DNA of 64,000 nucleotides from contig NZ_JAQQKW010000008.1 of assembly GCF_028550395.1 (NCBI RefSeq), positions 103,183 through 167,182 of the forward strand, written 5' to 3'. The DNA comes from Asticcacaulis currens (lineage in GTDB: Bacteria > Pseudomonadota > Alphaproteobacteria > Caulobacterales > Caulobacteraceae). The notes under the pieces are model-generated. The model ran no database searches. It saw only the letters and a program-made list of their open reading frames with translations, and was not told the origin of the DNA. Position 1 is the first letter of the stretch; each line of letters starts with the position of its first letter. A program made the position numbers and the translations under genes. Shown one piece after another: positions 35,185-44,254 of this stretch.

Positions 35185-38100
35185 ATGTCCGATATTTCCC
35201 GCATTACTGCCGCTGCCACCCGCCTGTCTCTGACCGGGTGTCCGCCGGGTTATGACAGTCTGGTAGCGTCGGACCTGACGCGCGCCGAAGGACTGGCGCT
35301 GTTCGTGGCGCGCGATCATGGCCGTATGAACGCCGTCGCCGAAGAACTGGCCTTCTATGCGCCGGAACTGGATGTGATTCGCTTTCCGGCCTGGGACTGC
35401 CTGCCCTATGACCGGGTGAGCCCGACGACCGCCCTGATTGCCCAGCGCATGAGCGGTCTGACGCGGCTTCAGGCCCTGAACGGGAAACCGGCGAAGCCTG
35501 TGCTGATCCTCACCACCTCGGCCGCCTTGTCGCAGAAGGTGCCGCCGCGCGACGCCATGCGCGGTAGTCTGTTGTCGCTCAAACCCGGTCAGAGTATCGA
35601 AACGCGCGAGCTTGAAGCCTATTTTTCACGCAACGGTTATAACCGCGTCTCGACCGTTTCGGAGCGCGGCGAATTCGCCGTGCGCGGCGGCATTATCGAC
35701 GTCTTTTCGCCCAGCCAGGACGAACCGGTGCGGCTCGACTTCTTCGGCGATCAACTCGAATCCATCCGCACCTTCGATCCGGAAACCCAGCGTTCGCTGA
35801 AGCAGATTACCGCCATCGACTTTATGGCGGTGAGCGAAATCCTGCTGGACGATCAGAGCATCAGCCGTTTCCGTCAGGGGTACCTTGAAAACTTCGGCGC
35901 CCCCGGCGATGACCCGATCTATGCGGCGGTGTCTTCCGGTATCCGCCGGCAGGGCGTCGAAACCCTGCTGCCTCTGTTTTACGAGCGCCTCGACAGCGTT
36001 TTCGACTATCTGCCGCCGCAGACCCTGATCCTTCTGGACGGTCTGGCCGAGCAGGCCTTCGGCGAATGGCGCGACTCCGTGCTCGATGCCTATGAGTCGC
36101 GCAAAGGGTCCGGCGATGCCCGCGTCATGGCCAAGGGCGCGGTCAAGCTCGACAGCGGCTATCGTGCCCTGCCACCCGGTCGCCTCTACCTCGACGACAG
36201 CGAATGGCAGGGCGGTCTGCAAAAGGGCCGTGTGCGTCAGTTCGAGACCTTTCAACGCGATGAGGCTTCGGCCATTGATTTGGGGGCGCGTCCGGGTCGC
36301 AGCTTCGCGCCGGAACGCCATCAGGATAGCGTCAATCTGTTTACCGCCGTGGCCGACCACGCCAAGGCCCTGTCGAAGGCCGGGAAGCGGGTGCTGTTCG
36401 CCTCGTGGACCGAAGGCTCGTCCGATCGTTTGGGGGCCATGCTGTCCGACCACGGCCTCGACAAGACGCGGCTGGCCAAAGACTATGCCGATGCGCTGAG
36501 TTTCGGAGTCGCGGGCACCAAGGTCAAGCCGATCCAGCGCGCCGTTTTGCCGCTCGATCAGGGGTTCGAGACCGAGACCTTGGCGGTCATTTCGGAAACC
36601 GATATCTTAGGTGATAGATTAGCCCGCCCGCGTAAACGTCGGCGTGCCAATAATTTTCTGGCCGAAGCGTCGTCGCTGTCCCAGGGCGATCTGGTCGTGC
36701 ATATCGAGCACGGAATCGGCCGCTATGAGGGGCTGAAGACGCTGAGCGTCAATGATGCGCCGCACGCCTGCCTTGAACTGCAATACGCCGCCGAGGCCAA
36801 ACTGTACCTGCCGGTTGAAAATATCGACCTGCTGACGCGCTACGGGGCCGATTCCGACACGGCGCAACTGGACCGGCTGGGTTCAGCAAGCTGGCAGGCG
36901 CGCAAATCGAAGGCCAAGGAAAAACTGCGTGAGATGGCCGACGGCCTGATCCAGCTCGCGGCGGCGCGCGCGCTCAAGGTGGGTCAGCAGATCGACCCGC
37001 CGTCCGGGCTATACGACGAATTCTGCGCGCAGTTTCCTTACGAAGAAACCGAAGACCAACTCAACGCCATCCACGATGTGCTCGACGACCTGTCGAAGGG
37101 GCATCCGATGGATCGCCTCATCTGCGGCGATGTCGGTTTCGGCAAGACCGAGGTGGCCCTGCGCGCGGCCTTTGTGGTGGCCATGTCGGGTCAGCAGGTG
37201 GCCATTATTTGCCCGACGACGCTTCTGGCGCGCCAGCATTTCAAGACCTTCAGCCAACGGTTTCAGGGCTGGCCCATCCGTGTGCGCCACCTGTCGCGTA
37301 TGGTGACGCGCAAGGAGGCGGATGAGACCCGCGACGGCCTGAAAAGCGGCGAGGTCGAGGTGGTGATCGGTACGCACGCGCTCCTGTCCGAGCAGGTGGG
37401 TTTCAAGGATCTGGGCCTTGTTATCGTCGATGAGGAGCAGCATTTTGGCGTCAAGCATAAGGAAAAGCTCAAGGCCTTCCGTGCCGACGTGCATATGCTG
37501 ACCCTGTCGGCGACTCCGATCCCGCGCACGCTTCAGATGGCCCTTTCCGGCATTCGGGAAATGTCGATCATCGCCACGCCCCCCGTGGACCGTCTGGCGG
37601 TACGCACCTACATCCTGCCGTTCGACGCCGTCAGCATACGCGAAGCCCTGCTGCGTGAGAAATATCGCGGCGGGCAGGCCTATTATGTGGTGCCGCGCCT
37701 GAAGGACCTGCCGGACCTTGAACGCTTCCTGCGGGAGCAGGTGCCGGAGGTCAAATTCATCGTGGGTCACGGTCAGATGACGCCGACCCAGCTCGAAGAA
37801 GTCATGACCGCCTTCTATGATGGTCAGTACGACGTGCTGCTGGCGACCACCATTGTCGAGTCCGGGCTGGACGTGCCGACCGCCAATACGCTGATCGTCC
37901 ACCGCGCCGACATGTTTGGATTGGCGCAGCTTTATCAGATCCGCGGGCGTGTCGGGCGCTCCAAGACGCGCGCCTTCGCCTATCTGACGACCCAGCCGCA
38001 CCAGATTTTAAGTGAAGCTTCAGAAAAGCGTTTGAAGGTCTTGCAATCTCTGGATAATCTGGGCGCTGGGTTCCAGCTGGCCAGCCATGATCTGGATATC

Positions 38101-38691
38101 CGAGGCGGCGGCAATCTGCTGGGCAATGAGCAGTCCGGCCATATCCGCGAAATCGGCGTCGAACTGTATCAGCAGATGCTGGAAGACGCCGTAAATGAGT
38201 TACGCAGCCGCGCCGATGAGCCCGCGATCGACAATCGGGGCTGGTCGCCACAGATCAATGCCGGGGCTGCGGTCATGATCCCGGAAGACTATATTCCCGA
38301 CCTCAATATCCGCCTGTCGCTGTATCGCCGCGTCTCGGAGGCCGAAAAGCGCGAGGATCGCGAAGCGCTGGCCGCCGAGCTGATCGACCGCTTCGGGCCC
38401 ATTCCGGAAGAGGCCGAACAGCTCCTGAAAGTCGTCGGCATCAAGGGCCTGTGCCGCGAAGCCAATGTGGCCAAGATTGATGTTGGCCCGAAGGGGGCGG
38501 TCATCAGCTTCCGCAATGAGCAGTTCAGCAATCCTATGGGGCTGATCGGGCTCATTCAGGCCAATCCGCAGGACTGGAAGCTGCGTCCGGATCAGAAGCT
38601 TCTGGTGCGGGGCGAATGGCCGGAAGCGGCCGGGCGTCTGGCGGCGGCCGAAAAGATCATGACGCGACTGGCGGCGATTGCGGCCGGGTAA
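35185..38691 (+). CDS. mfd: Transcription-repair coupling factor Mfd
   Basis: A 1168-residue translocase that removes RNA polymerase stalled at lesions and recruits UvrA. Domain order: UvrB-like module (about 1-340, VIRFPAWDCLPYDRVSPT, REFAVRGGIIDVFSP type), RNAP-interaction domain (SQGDLVVHIEHGIGRYEGL), RecG-like helicase core with Walker A GDVGFGKT and DEEQ box IVDEEQHFGVKHKE, then the TRCF C-terminal domain. The ATG directly abuts the sdhE stop codon. The gene ends three bases before popA's end, in convergent orientation. Length is normal. Confidence 0.97.
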   Translation: MSDISRITAAATRLSLTGCPPGYDSLVASDLTRAEGLALFVARDHGRMNAVAEELAFYAPELDVIRFPAWDCLPYDRVSPTTALIAQRMSGLTRLQALNGKPAKPVLILTTSAALSQKVPPRDAMRGSLLSLKPGQSIETRELEAYFSRNGYNRVSTVSERGEFAVRGGIIDVFSPSQDEPVRLDFFGDQLESIRTFDPETQRSLKQITAIDFMAVSEILLDDQSISRFRQGYLENFGAPGDDPIYAAVSSGIRRQGVETLLPLFYERLDSVFDYLPPQTLILLDGLAEQAFGEWRDSVLDAYESRKGSGDARVMAKGAVKLDSGYRALPPGRLYLDDSEWQGGLQKGRVRQFETFQRDEASAIDLGARPGRSFAPERHQDSVNLFTAVADHAKALSKAGKRVLFASWTEGSSDRLGAMLSDHGLDKTRLAKDYADALSFGVAGTKVKPIQRAVLPLDQGFETETLAVISETDILGDRLARPRKRRRANNFLAEASSLSQGDLVVHIEHGIGRYEGLKTLSVNDAPHACLELQYAAEAKLYLPVENIDLLTRYGADSDTAQLDRLGSASWQARKSKAKEKLREMADGLIQLAAARALKVGQQIDPPSGLYDEFCAQFPYEETEDQLNAIHDVLDDLSKGHPMDRLICGDVGFGKTEVALRAAFVVAMSGQQVAIICPTTLLARQHFKTFSQRFQGWPIRVRHLSRMVTRKEADETRDGLKSGEVEVVIGTHALLSEQVGFKDLGLVIVDEEQHFGVKHKEKLKAFRADVHMLTLSATPIPRTLQMALSGIREMSIIATPPVDRLAVRTYILPFDAVSIREALLREKYRGGQAYYVVPRLKDLPDLERFLREQVPEVKFIVGHGQMTPTQLEEVMTAFYDGQYDVLLATTIVESGLDVPTANTLIVHRADMFGLAQLYQIRGRVGRSKTRAFAYLTTQPHQILSEASEKRLKVLQSLDNLGAGFQLASHDLDIRGGGNLLGNEQSGHIREIGVELYQQMLEDAVNELRSRADEPAIDNRGWSPQINAGAAVMIPEDYIPDLNIRLSLYRRVSEAEKREDREALAAELIDRFGPIPEEAEQLLKVVGIKGLCREANVAKIDVGPKGAVISFRNEQFSNPMGLIGLIQANPQDWKLRPDQKLLVRGEWPEAAGRLAAAEKIMTRLAAIAAG

Positions 38692-38694
38692 GGC

Positions 38695-40029
38695 TCAGAC
38701 CGCCTGACCCATCGTACCGGGGGCCGGGCGAATCTGCTGGGCAGCGCGCGTCAGAGCTTCGGCTACCGGTTCGCCGCCGATCAGTTCAGCCACGCCGACG
38801 TCAAATTCGACAACGAAGGGCGAACGACCGCCGCCGGATTCAAAGGCCGTACAACTGATCACCGCTCCGATCCGCTCCCCGACGAGGCGCGCGGCGGCTT
38901 CGGGCGTGGCGGGCAGGGCGAGGGCAAACACCTCTTCCGACAAACGCCCGGCCGTGTCTTCGGCGCGCACCAGCCGCGAGATCATCGAACCGATCTGAGG
39001 CATGGCGCGTTCAAGCGATTTCCGCATCCGGGCCTGTGCAATTTCTGGATTTTCAGAAATTTTAAGCACGCAAACGCTCAAAGGTCGGTTGCGTTGGCTG
39101 GAGGCCTTGGCCAGTCGCGCCAGATGGGCGGCAAACAGGTCGCGTGTAAACAGACCCGTGCCCTTGTCCATATACGGGCTGTGGTTGACGGCCTCCAGCG
39201 CCTGCCGTGTATTGCTCTGACGGCGATAGGCGCGGGCCAGACGCAGCACGCGGTCGGCGATTTCGGCTTCGTTTGCCCCCGGCGCGGACACATCGTTGAC
39301 GCCACGCAGGAAGGCATCGCCCAAATCCAGATCGACGGATTTCTGTAAACGCAGGAAGACCGGGGTGTGGTAGAGCCGGGTATTACGCCGCATACCCGAT
39401 GCGATCGAGAGGGCTTCCGCAACGGACTCACGCCCCCACAGGACGACCGCGTCGAACGTCTTATCATGAAGATAATCAAAGGCCGAATAGCTAGTGAAGG
39501 CCGCATAAAGGTCAACCCCGCGCGCGCGTAGGGTATGGCTGAGGGCCAGAAAATCCGGGTCTGCCGGCCCTACCGAAAGTATGGCCAGCGGCTTGTCATC
39601 GTCGCGCGGCGGTATGTCCAGCCCTAGGGCACTCAGGGTGTCGCGCCGCAGTTCGTATTCCTCTTCGGCGACATTGGCGCGCACCATGTGCTCAAGGCCA
39701 AGGACGATCTGCTGCGGGTGAGCGTCGCGGTCATAGACCATGTCCCAGCCTTCGGGGATGCTGTACTGACCGTTGTGTGTCACCTGAACGATGGGCAGAC
39801 GGCGCGGCGCACAGGCCTCACGCAGGCGGGTAACGAGATCGGCGGTACAATCCGGGTGGGCGGCATCAACCAGTACCGCCTCGATCTGGAGATCAGCGAT
39901 GCAGGCCAGCGCCGCGTCGGCGCGATAGGCGGTAATGCTGCGCCAGCCCAGCCGGTCAAGCTCGGCCCCCAGCCGCTCCGGCCATTGCTGATCCTTCGCC
40001 AGCAGCAAGACGCGCGCCTGAATGGTCAA
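38695..40029 (-). CDS. popA: PopA-like response regulator (REC-REC-degenerate GGDEF)
   Basis: A 444-residue protein resembling Caulobacter PopA, a c-di-GMP effector that recruits RcdA and CtrA to the ClpXP pole for degradation. REC1 (about 1-120) keeps an acceptor Asp55 (AVLVD); REC2 (about 147-265) reads VVLWGRES where the acceptor would be. The GGDEF domain (285-415) has lost its catalytic motif: where RYGGEEF is expected there is RLSEEVF (362-368), yet the I-site RxxD (R355-A-E-D358) remains, placed as in PleD. The TTG start has a GGGAG site and matches the Asp55 numbering I recall for Caulobacter PopA. A PleD-like enzyme is ruled out by the missing A-site. Confidence 0.85.
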   Translation of the reverse strand: MTIQARVLLLAKDQQWPERLGAELDRLGWRSITAYRADAALACIADLQIEAVLVDAAHPDCTADLVTRLREACAPRRLPIVQVTHNGQYSIPEGWDMVYDRDAHPQQIVLGLEHMVRANVAEEEYELRRDTLSALGLDIPPRDDDKPLAILSVGPADPDFLALSHTLRARGVDLYAAFTSYSAFDYLHDKTFDAVVLWGRESVAEALSIASGMRRNTRLYHTPVFLRLQKSVDLDLGDAFLRGVNDVSAPGANEAEIADRVLRLARAYRRQSNTRQALEAVNHSPYMDKGTGLFTRDLFAAHLARLAKASSQRNRPLSVCVLKISENPEIAQARMRKSLERAMPQIGSMISRLVRAEDTAGRLSEEVFALALPATPEAAARLVGERIGAVISCTAFESGGGRSPFVVEFDVGVAELIGGEPVAEALTRAAQQIRPAPGTMGQAV

Positions 40030-40140
40030 CTCACACTCCCTGAAAAACAGGCCCTGAACACAGGATATCCACCCGCCCTGGACGCGGTAGGATAAGGCCT
40101 AAACGATTCGTCTCGCCAAAAGGTAAACGGCCGGAAAGGT

Positions 40141-40374
40141 TTAAAGGCGGACCACAAATCGCCTGTGGTTGTCTTCGGCATCGGAAGCCAGCAGGCAAAA
40201 ACCGTTCTGCTGACAGAAGTGGGGCACGTCGACCTGCGCCATCGGATCATCGGCCAGCAAGGTGATAATGGCGTCTGGATGCTCGGACAGGGCCTTACGC
40301 AGGCGCAGGGTCGGTACCGGGCAGCGATGGCCACGGGCGTCGATCAGCAGGGCAGGCGGCTCGGTCGGGGTCAC
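40141..40374 (-). CDS. TusA/SirA-family sulfur-carrier protein
   Basis: A 77-residue TusA-like protein with the family core LLIDARGHRCPVPTLRLRKAL; the Cys of CPVP is the usual persulfide site. TusA relays sulfur for tRNA thiolation and cofactor synthesis, but alphaproteobacterial members are diverse. The GTG at 40374 is chosen because upstream residues up to a TTG at 40443 have no family character. It is divergent from a secreted-protein gene. Confidence 0.82.
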   Translation of the reverse strand: MTPTEPPALLIDARGHRCPVPTLRLRKALSEHPDAIITLLADDPMAQVDVPHFCQQNGFCLLASDAEDNHRRFVVRL

Positions 40375-40464
40375 AGAGGTCTCAAAAATGCCTTTCCCAT
40401 GCAGAAGGCTTTGGTCAATGCCGCCGAATCCGCGCAAATGCAAGCGGGATAAAGGAGTCGCCCA

Positions 40465-41079
40465 ATGCGTTGGCTGATCATTCTGTTGTCGCTGATGGCC
40501 CTGACGCCGACCGCACAGGCGCAGGTGTCGTCCGAGCCGGATTTCTTCGCCCGAATCCGTATGGCCGGGTTTGACACGCCCGTGGAGGTGCGCCGCACCG
40601 GGGCGCGATTGCGCGTTGATATGCTCAGTGGCGGGGTGTTACAAACCTATATTACCGACCGCGACAAGGGGGTGCTGATCCACCTGACGTCGGCGGGCGG
40701 CAAACGTATCGCGCTGCTTTTCCCCTTAAGCCGTGAGGCGGCCCTGTTGCCTCTGCCGCTTGATCTGGCGACGCTGGAAGCGCGCGCGACCGTGCGTCCG
40801 GTGGGCTCAAGCCTAATGGCCGGGCAACCGTGCCGGACGCTGGAATTCAGCGGCTATCTCAATCAGTCCGGCATGGCCTGCGCCAATAGCGACGGCATCC
40901 TGATGCAGATGACGCAGAAGGGGCGCAATGCGCCGCTGTTTCAGGTGGTGGCCTATGCCAGAGGCGCGCAGGACGCCAAATGGTTCGTCATTCCGCCGGA
41001 CTATCAGACGGCGGTTTTGCCGGGTCTGGGCGGCGCGGCGGCCCCTGCGGGCCCCATAGCAAACGCCATAAAACCATAA
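40465..41079 (+). CDS. Secreted protein of unknown function
   Basis: A 204-residue protein with a clear signal peptide (MRWLIILLSLMALTPTAQAQ, cleavage near residue 20). The mature part is beta-rich and hydrophilic, with two cysteines (CRTLEF and MACANSD), about 20 residues apart, that could form a disulfide, and it may relate to DUF4412-type proteins. No enzyme motif was found. It follows the TusA-like gene divergently and is not tightly linked to the mannanase gene. Confidence 0.7.
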   Translation: MRWLIILLSLMALTPTAQAQVSSEPDFFARIRMAGFDTPVEVRRTGARLRVDMLSGGVLQTYITDRDKGVLIHLTSAGGKRIALLFPLSREAALLPLPLDLATLEARATVRPVGSSLMAGQPCRTLEFSGYLNQSGMACANSDGILMQMTQKGRNAPLFQVVAYARGAQDAKWFVIPPDYQTAVLPGLGGAAAPAGPIANAIKP

Positions 41080-41117
41080 AAAAGCCAGGGGTTAATCCGG
41101 ATTTTTCATCATATACA

Positions 41118-42461
41118 TCAGGAGACTTTGAGCTTTTTGATCCGCTCGGCGTGCTGACGGATCAGAGCTTGCGTCGAGGTGTCAGTGTTGAAAACGCTGT
41201 ACCAGCCCTGCGGTTCGTGCGGCGGATCGCCGACATAGGCGGTTTCCCCGCGCAGCATCCAGTAGTCCTTATGCAGGGCGCGCCCGGCGCCACCCCAGGC
41301 CCAGAAGTTCGATCCCGATACCGGCCCGCCCGTCTTTACCGCGTCTTCGACCGCCTTATAGATCATGCTATAAAACTTGTCTTTCCAGACGGTTGGCGTG
41401 CCCGGCTCATACTTCACTTCATCTCTGGGGAAGCCAAATTCTTCGAAGACCAGCGGCTTATTCATCGCCGTCGCGATGCGGATATGATCGTCGATATATT
41501 TCTGCACCTTGGCCGCGCCGGCATCGAAGGTGCCAGGCAGGTCCTTGCCATCGACCCAGCTCCAGTTTTGCGGCCAGATGTGTGCGGTCAGGTAGTCGAT
41601 CTCCTTATGCGCATTGATCAGGAATATTTCATTGCCGACCACGCCCATCAGGCCTTCGTGACCCAGCGACACCAGATGATGCGGCGCCAGCGAACGGATC
41701 AGTTTGGCCGTCGATGAAATCCACGCCAGATAGGCCGGCATGTGCTGCGCGGCGATCTCAGGCCCGCCACCGGGGCGCGGCTCGTTGCTGAGCTGCCAGG
41801 CCATGATGGTGGGGTCGTCGCGGTAAGGCTTTTTCGTCAGCGAATTGGTGCGCTTGAGCAGGAAGCGCACATAGTCGTGGTACATGGCTACGGCCTTTTC
41901 GTTGGCGTAGAAGCGCGAGCTGACGTCGGCAAATTCGGGCCACGGGTGGGCCGGGTCGCCGTTATTGATATAGTGGCCCGTCGTGTAGTCGAGATAGGCC
42001 ATCATGCCGCCCGACCATTCCCAGAAGTTGGTCAGGTACAGCACGGCCTTCATGCCGCGCTTGTGCATTTCGACCAGCAGGTAGTCGAGCCCGGCCAGCA
42101 GGGCTTCGTTATAGTTGCCGTTTTCGCGCGTGCGGAAGGCCGGATCGAGCGAGTTTTTGAGCGGCGACAGCTCGGACGAGGCCAGTACACGCAGATTGGT
42201 GACGCCCAGCGCCTTGAGATCGTCCAGTTCCTTCTGAAGACGCTTGCGGTCGCCAAAGGCGGCATCGGCCCCCAGATACGCCCCGTACCAGATATTGGCG
42301 CCGACGAAGCGCCAGGTTTCGCCCTTCAGCTTGAAATGCGGCCCCTGAACGGTGACAAAATCACCGGCCGGGGTGGCGGCAGAGGCCTGACTGACGACGA
42401 ACAGGGCACCGAGGCTGAGCGAAGCCAGCAGGGCGCTGCGGCGGGAAAGGGACGCGGTCAT
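41118..42461 (-). CDS. Glycoside hydrolase family 5 (endo-beta-1,4-mannanase-like)
   Basis: A 447-residue secreted hydrolase with a Tat-type or Sec signal (SLSRRSALLASLSLGALF) and a (beta/alpha)8 GH5 domain: WRFVGANIWYGAYLGAD, LRVLASSELSPL, the acid/base Glu in QLSNEPRPGGG (about Glu227), HIWPQNWSW and the nucleophile region VFEEFGF (Glu340 or 341). This resembles subfamily 7 mannanases that cleave mannan backbones. The ATG at 42461 is used; the longer frame upstream has no signal. Substrate is by family only. Confidence 0.88.
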   Translation of the reverse strand: MTASLSRRSALLASLSLGALFVVSQASAATPAGDFVTVQGPHFKLKGETWRFVGANIWYGAYLGADAAFGDRKRLQKELDDLKALGVTNLRVLASSELSPLKNSLDPAFRTRENGNYNEALLAGLDYLLVEMHKRGMKAVLYLTNFWEWSGGMMAYLDYTTGHYINNGDPAHPWPEFADVSSRFYANEKAVAMYHDYVRFLLKRTNSLTKKPYRDDPTIMAWQLSNEPRPGGGPEIAAQHMPAYLAWISSTAKLIRSLAPHHLVSLGHEGLMGVVGNEIFLINAHKEIDYLTAHIWPQNWSWVDGKDLPGTFDAGAAKVQKYIDDHIRIATAMNKPLVFEEFGFPRDEVKYEPGTPTVWKDKFYSMIYKAVEDAVKTGGPVSGSNFWAWGGAGRALHKDYWMLRGETAYVGDPPHEPQGWYSVFNTDTSTQALIRQHAERIKKLKVS

Positions 42462-42629
42462 GGGAATCCTTCCTGTATGTTCTGAAGGGACGCAATCTAG
42501 CCTGTAATAATTATTTTTGAAATATTTAATCGGCGCTGACGTTTTTTCCAATGCGGCTGAGGATTTATGCCCACAGGCCCCTTGGCAATCGCAAAGTGTC
42601 ACGATAGAAGCGCATTCCGCTCAAAGCAA

Positions 42630-42719
42630 GGACAGGTGGCCGAGTGGTTTAAGGCAGCGGTCTTGAAAACCGCCGTAGGTGGAAGCCTACCGTGGGTTCG
42701 AATCCCACCCTGTCCGCCA
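42630..42719 (+). tRNA. tRNA-Ser (anticodon TGA)
   Basis: A 90-base tRNA with long variable arm: acceptor GGACAGG with CCTGTCC, anticodon stem GCGGT/ACCGC with loop CTTGAAA (anticodon TGA at 42664-42666), variable arm stem, T-arm GTGGG-TTCGAAT-CCCAC and encoded CCA. It reads UCA. Its last 17 bases before CCA are repeated at 42849-42865, and a terminator follows directly. Confidence 0.96.
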
Positions 42720-42720
42720 T

Positions 42721-42762
42721 CTATCAAAAAAGCCGACCCCAGAGGGTCGGCTTTTTTGATAG
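42721..42762. terminator. Rho-independent terminator after tRNA-Ser
   Basis: A perfect 19-bp stem (42721-42739 with 42744-42762) around a CAGA loop; the stem has a GC-rich core and A6/T6 flanks, so it works in both directions. It begins two bases after the tRNA CCA. Confidence 0.88.
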
Positions 42763-42848
42763 ACAGACGGGGGTGGGGACTTGAACCCACGGGGAGATGG
42801 GGTTCGTAACCGAAGCGAAGCGAAGGTTCGGCGGAGCGTAGCGGAGCC

Positions 42849-42865
42849 AATCCCACCCTGTCCGC
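42849..42865 (+). repeat. Direct repeat of the tRNA-Ser 3' end (possible attachment-site remnant)
   Basis: The 17 bases AATCCCACCCTGTCCGC match 42701-42717 of tRNA-Ser exactly and lie 148 bases away. Between them, a minus-strand T-arm-like sequence (42774-42793 in reverse) and GA/GC low-complexity sequence are seen. Repeats of a tRNA 3' end are typical of integrase att sites; no integrase is present. Confidence 0.55.
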
Positions 42866-42970
42866 TAAATTTCCGATAAAATATAGCCGGATAGCGCAGG
42901 TCACTGCTTTTCTGGCTGAGGCATAAAATACCGCGCACAAAAGCCACTTCAAGCAAATCAAGCGGCGCAC

Positions 42971-43630
42971 TTAAAAACGGTGCAGCGTCACAATATCGGT
43001 CAACTTTCCCACCCTCAAAAAAATTGGTGCGGGCACCTGTTGGAAGACAGAATCGACCGGCCCTGTTTGGATTGTCAGCCCCACGTTCTCTACGCTCATG
43101 GTATTGCGCTTCCCTACTGCAATCCGAAACTCATCCTGCCATGCAAAGCCTTCAGGTTTGATAAGCACTAGTCGCTCGGGAAGCGCCCAATCGGCACCCG
43201 GTTCCTTGGTGTGCTCGCGATATTCAACCTTACCGCTAACTACCCTCTCATAGTCGAGTTGCGATGTGGGATGCGCGCGTTGCTTCAGTCGGCGGACCAG
43301 CACCTCCGGGTCAGGTATCTCGACACAAAAGGCACCGAACATCTTGGCCAGTTCGGTGGACAACTGATTGCTGGCACAATAGACAAATATATCGTTATGG
43401 CTGACTGAAGAGTTGAAGCTGCCGCCTTCCAGAGTAAGAACGCGACCGTCTTCCATATTCATAACCAGTCCGTTTTCAGGCGCGTAGGTCAAAATACCAT
43501 CAAGGGGATCACCGCGAACGCCGTCTGCCTCTCGCCCTCGAAAATGGGAGAGGGGCTGCATCATCAGCACCCCCTTTTTGATGAGTTCGAGTGCGTGCGC
43601 TTCTTTGGTGAAATATTTGAATATCGACAT
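42971..43630 (-). CDS. Hypothetical accessory protein (distantly DUF2971-like)
   Basis: A 219-residue protein of unknown function. Its N-terminus (IFKYFTKEAHALELIKKGVLMMQPLSHFRGREADGVRGDP) recalls the start of DUF2971 proteins, in which such a segment precedes a small alpha/beta domain, but I would not assign it firmly. The start at 43630 is the first ATG with a plausible N-terminus. Base composition is less GC-rich than its neighbours and it stands alone between the tRNA-Ser repeat and housekeeping genes, so it is probably acquired. Confidence 0.6.
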   Translation of the reverse strand: MSIFKYFTKEAHALELIKKGVLMMQPLSHFRGREADGVRGDPLDGILTYAPENGLVMNMEDGRVLTLEGGSFNSSVSHNDIFVYCASNQLSTELAKMFGAFCVEIPDPEVLVRRLKQRAHPTSQLDYERVVSGKVEYREHTKEPGADWALPERLVLIKPEGFAWQDEFRIAVGKRNTMSVENVGLTIQTGPVDSVFQQVPAPIFLRVGKLTDIVTLHRF

Positions 43631-43828
43631 TCGAACCCCACCGCGTGACAGTGCCACATACTGTCAATGTAGTCACCTACGCCGCACCAGCAACAACTTC
43701 GCGGCAAGGCGCCCCGCTGGGGCTTATGGGGTGCATCCTTTCCCCACATTCTTCGCGTCTTAAGCCTTCATATTGTCACCTGTCGTGACCTCGCATAGCT
43801 TAACCGCGTAAACACAGGGAAACACTCC

Positions 43829-44182
43829 ATGATCGCCACCGTTCTGACCGCGCTGGTTGCTCTGATCCATATCTATATCCTTATCCTTGAGATGTTCCTG
43901 TGGCAGAAACCGGCGGGGTTAAAGGCCTTTGGGCTCAGCCGCGAATTTGCAGAGCAGACCAGGACTCTGGCGGCCAATCAGGGGCTTTATAACGGCTTTC
44001 TGGCCGCCGGTCTGATCTATGGGCTGGTGCCGGGGCCGCACGCAGAGGCGTTCAAGGTCTTCTTTCTGATCTGCGTGGGGGTGGCCGGGGTCTATGGGGC
44101 AGCGACGGCCAGTCGCAAGATTCTGTTTATTCAGGCGCTTCCGGCGGCGCTGGCCCTGATCGCGCTGGGGCTGCATCTGTAA
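43829..44182 (+). CDS. DUF1304 membrane protein
   Basis: A 117-residue DUF1304 protein with four membrane spans (about 2-23, 51-68, 73-92, 97-116) and the family motif IHIYILILEMFLW...F. NQGLYNGFLAAGLIYGL is also typical. Function is unknown. It is monocistronic, followed by rlpA after 72 bases. Confidence 0.9.
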   Translation: MIATVLTALVALIHIYILILEMFLWQKPAGLKAFGLSREFAEQTRTLAANQGLYNGFLAAGLIYGLVPGPHAEAFKVFFLICVGVAGVYGAATASRKILFIQALPAALALIALGLHL

Positions 44183-44254
44183 AGGCGATTAACCAAGCCT
44201 TTTCCATTTCTTTTTACCCTGTTTGGGCACAGAATGCGTTGAGCGGGGTGTGAC

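Noticed and set aside
40465..41079. Secreted protein as part of a polysaccharide utilisation pair with the GH5 gene
   Set aside because: Genes are convergent with no shared regulation visible; no carbohydrate domain.
42815..42847. GA/GC-rich direct units (CGAAGCGAAG, GGAGCGTAGCGGAG) as CRISPR or VNTR
   Set aside because: Only two to three degenerate units without regular spacers; low-complexity sequence.
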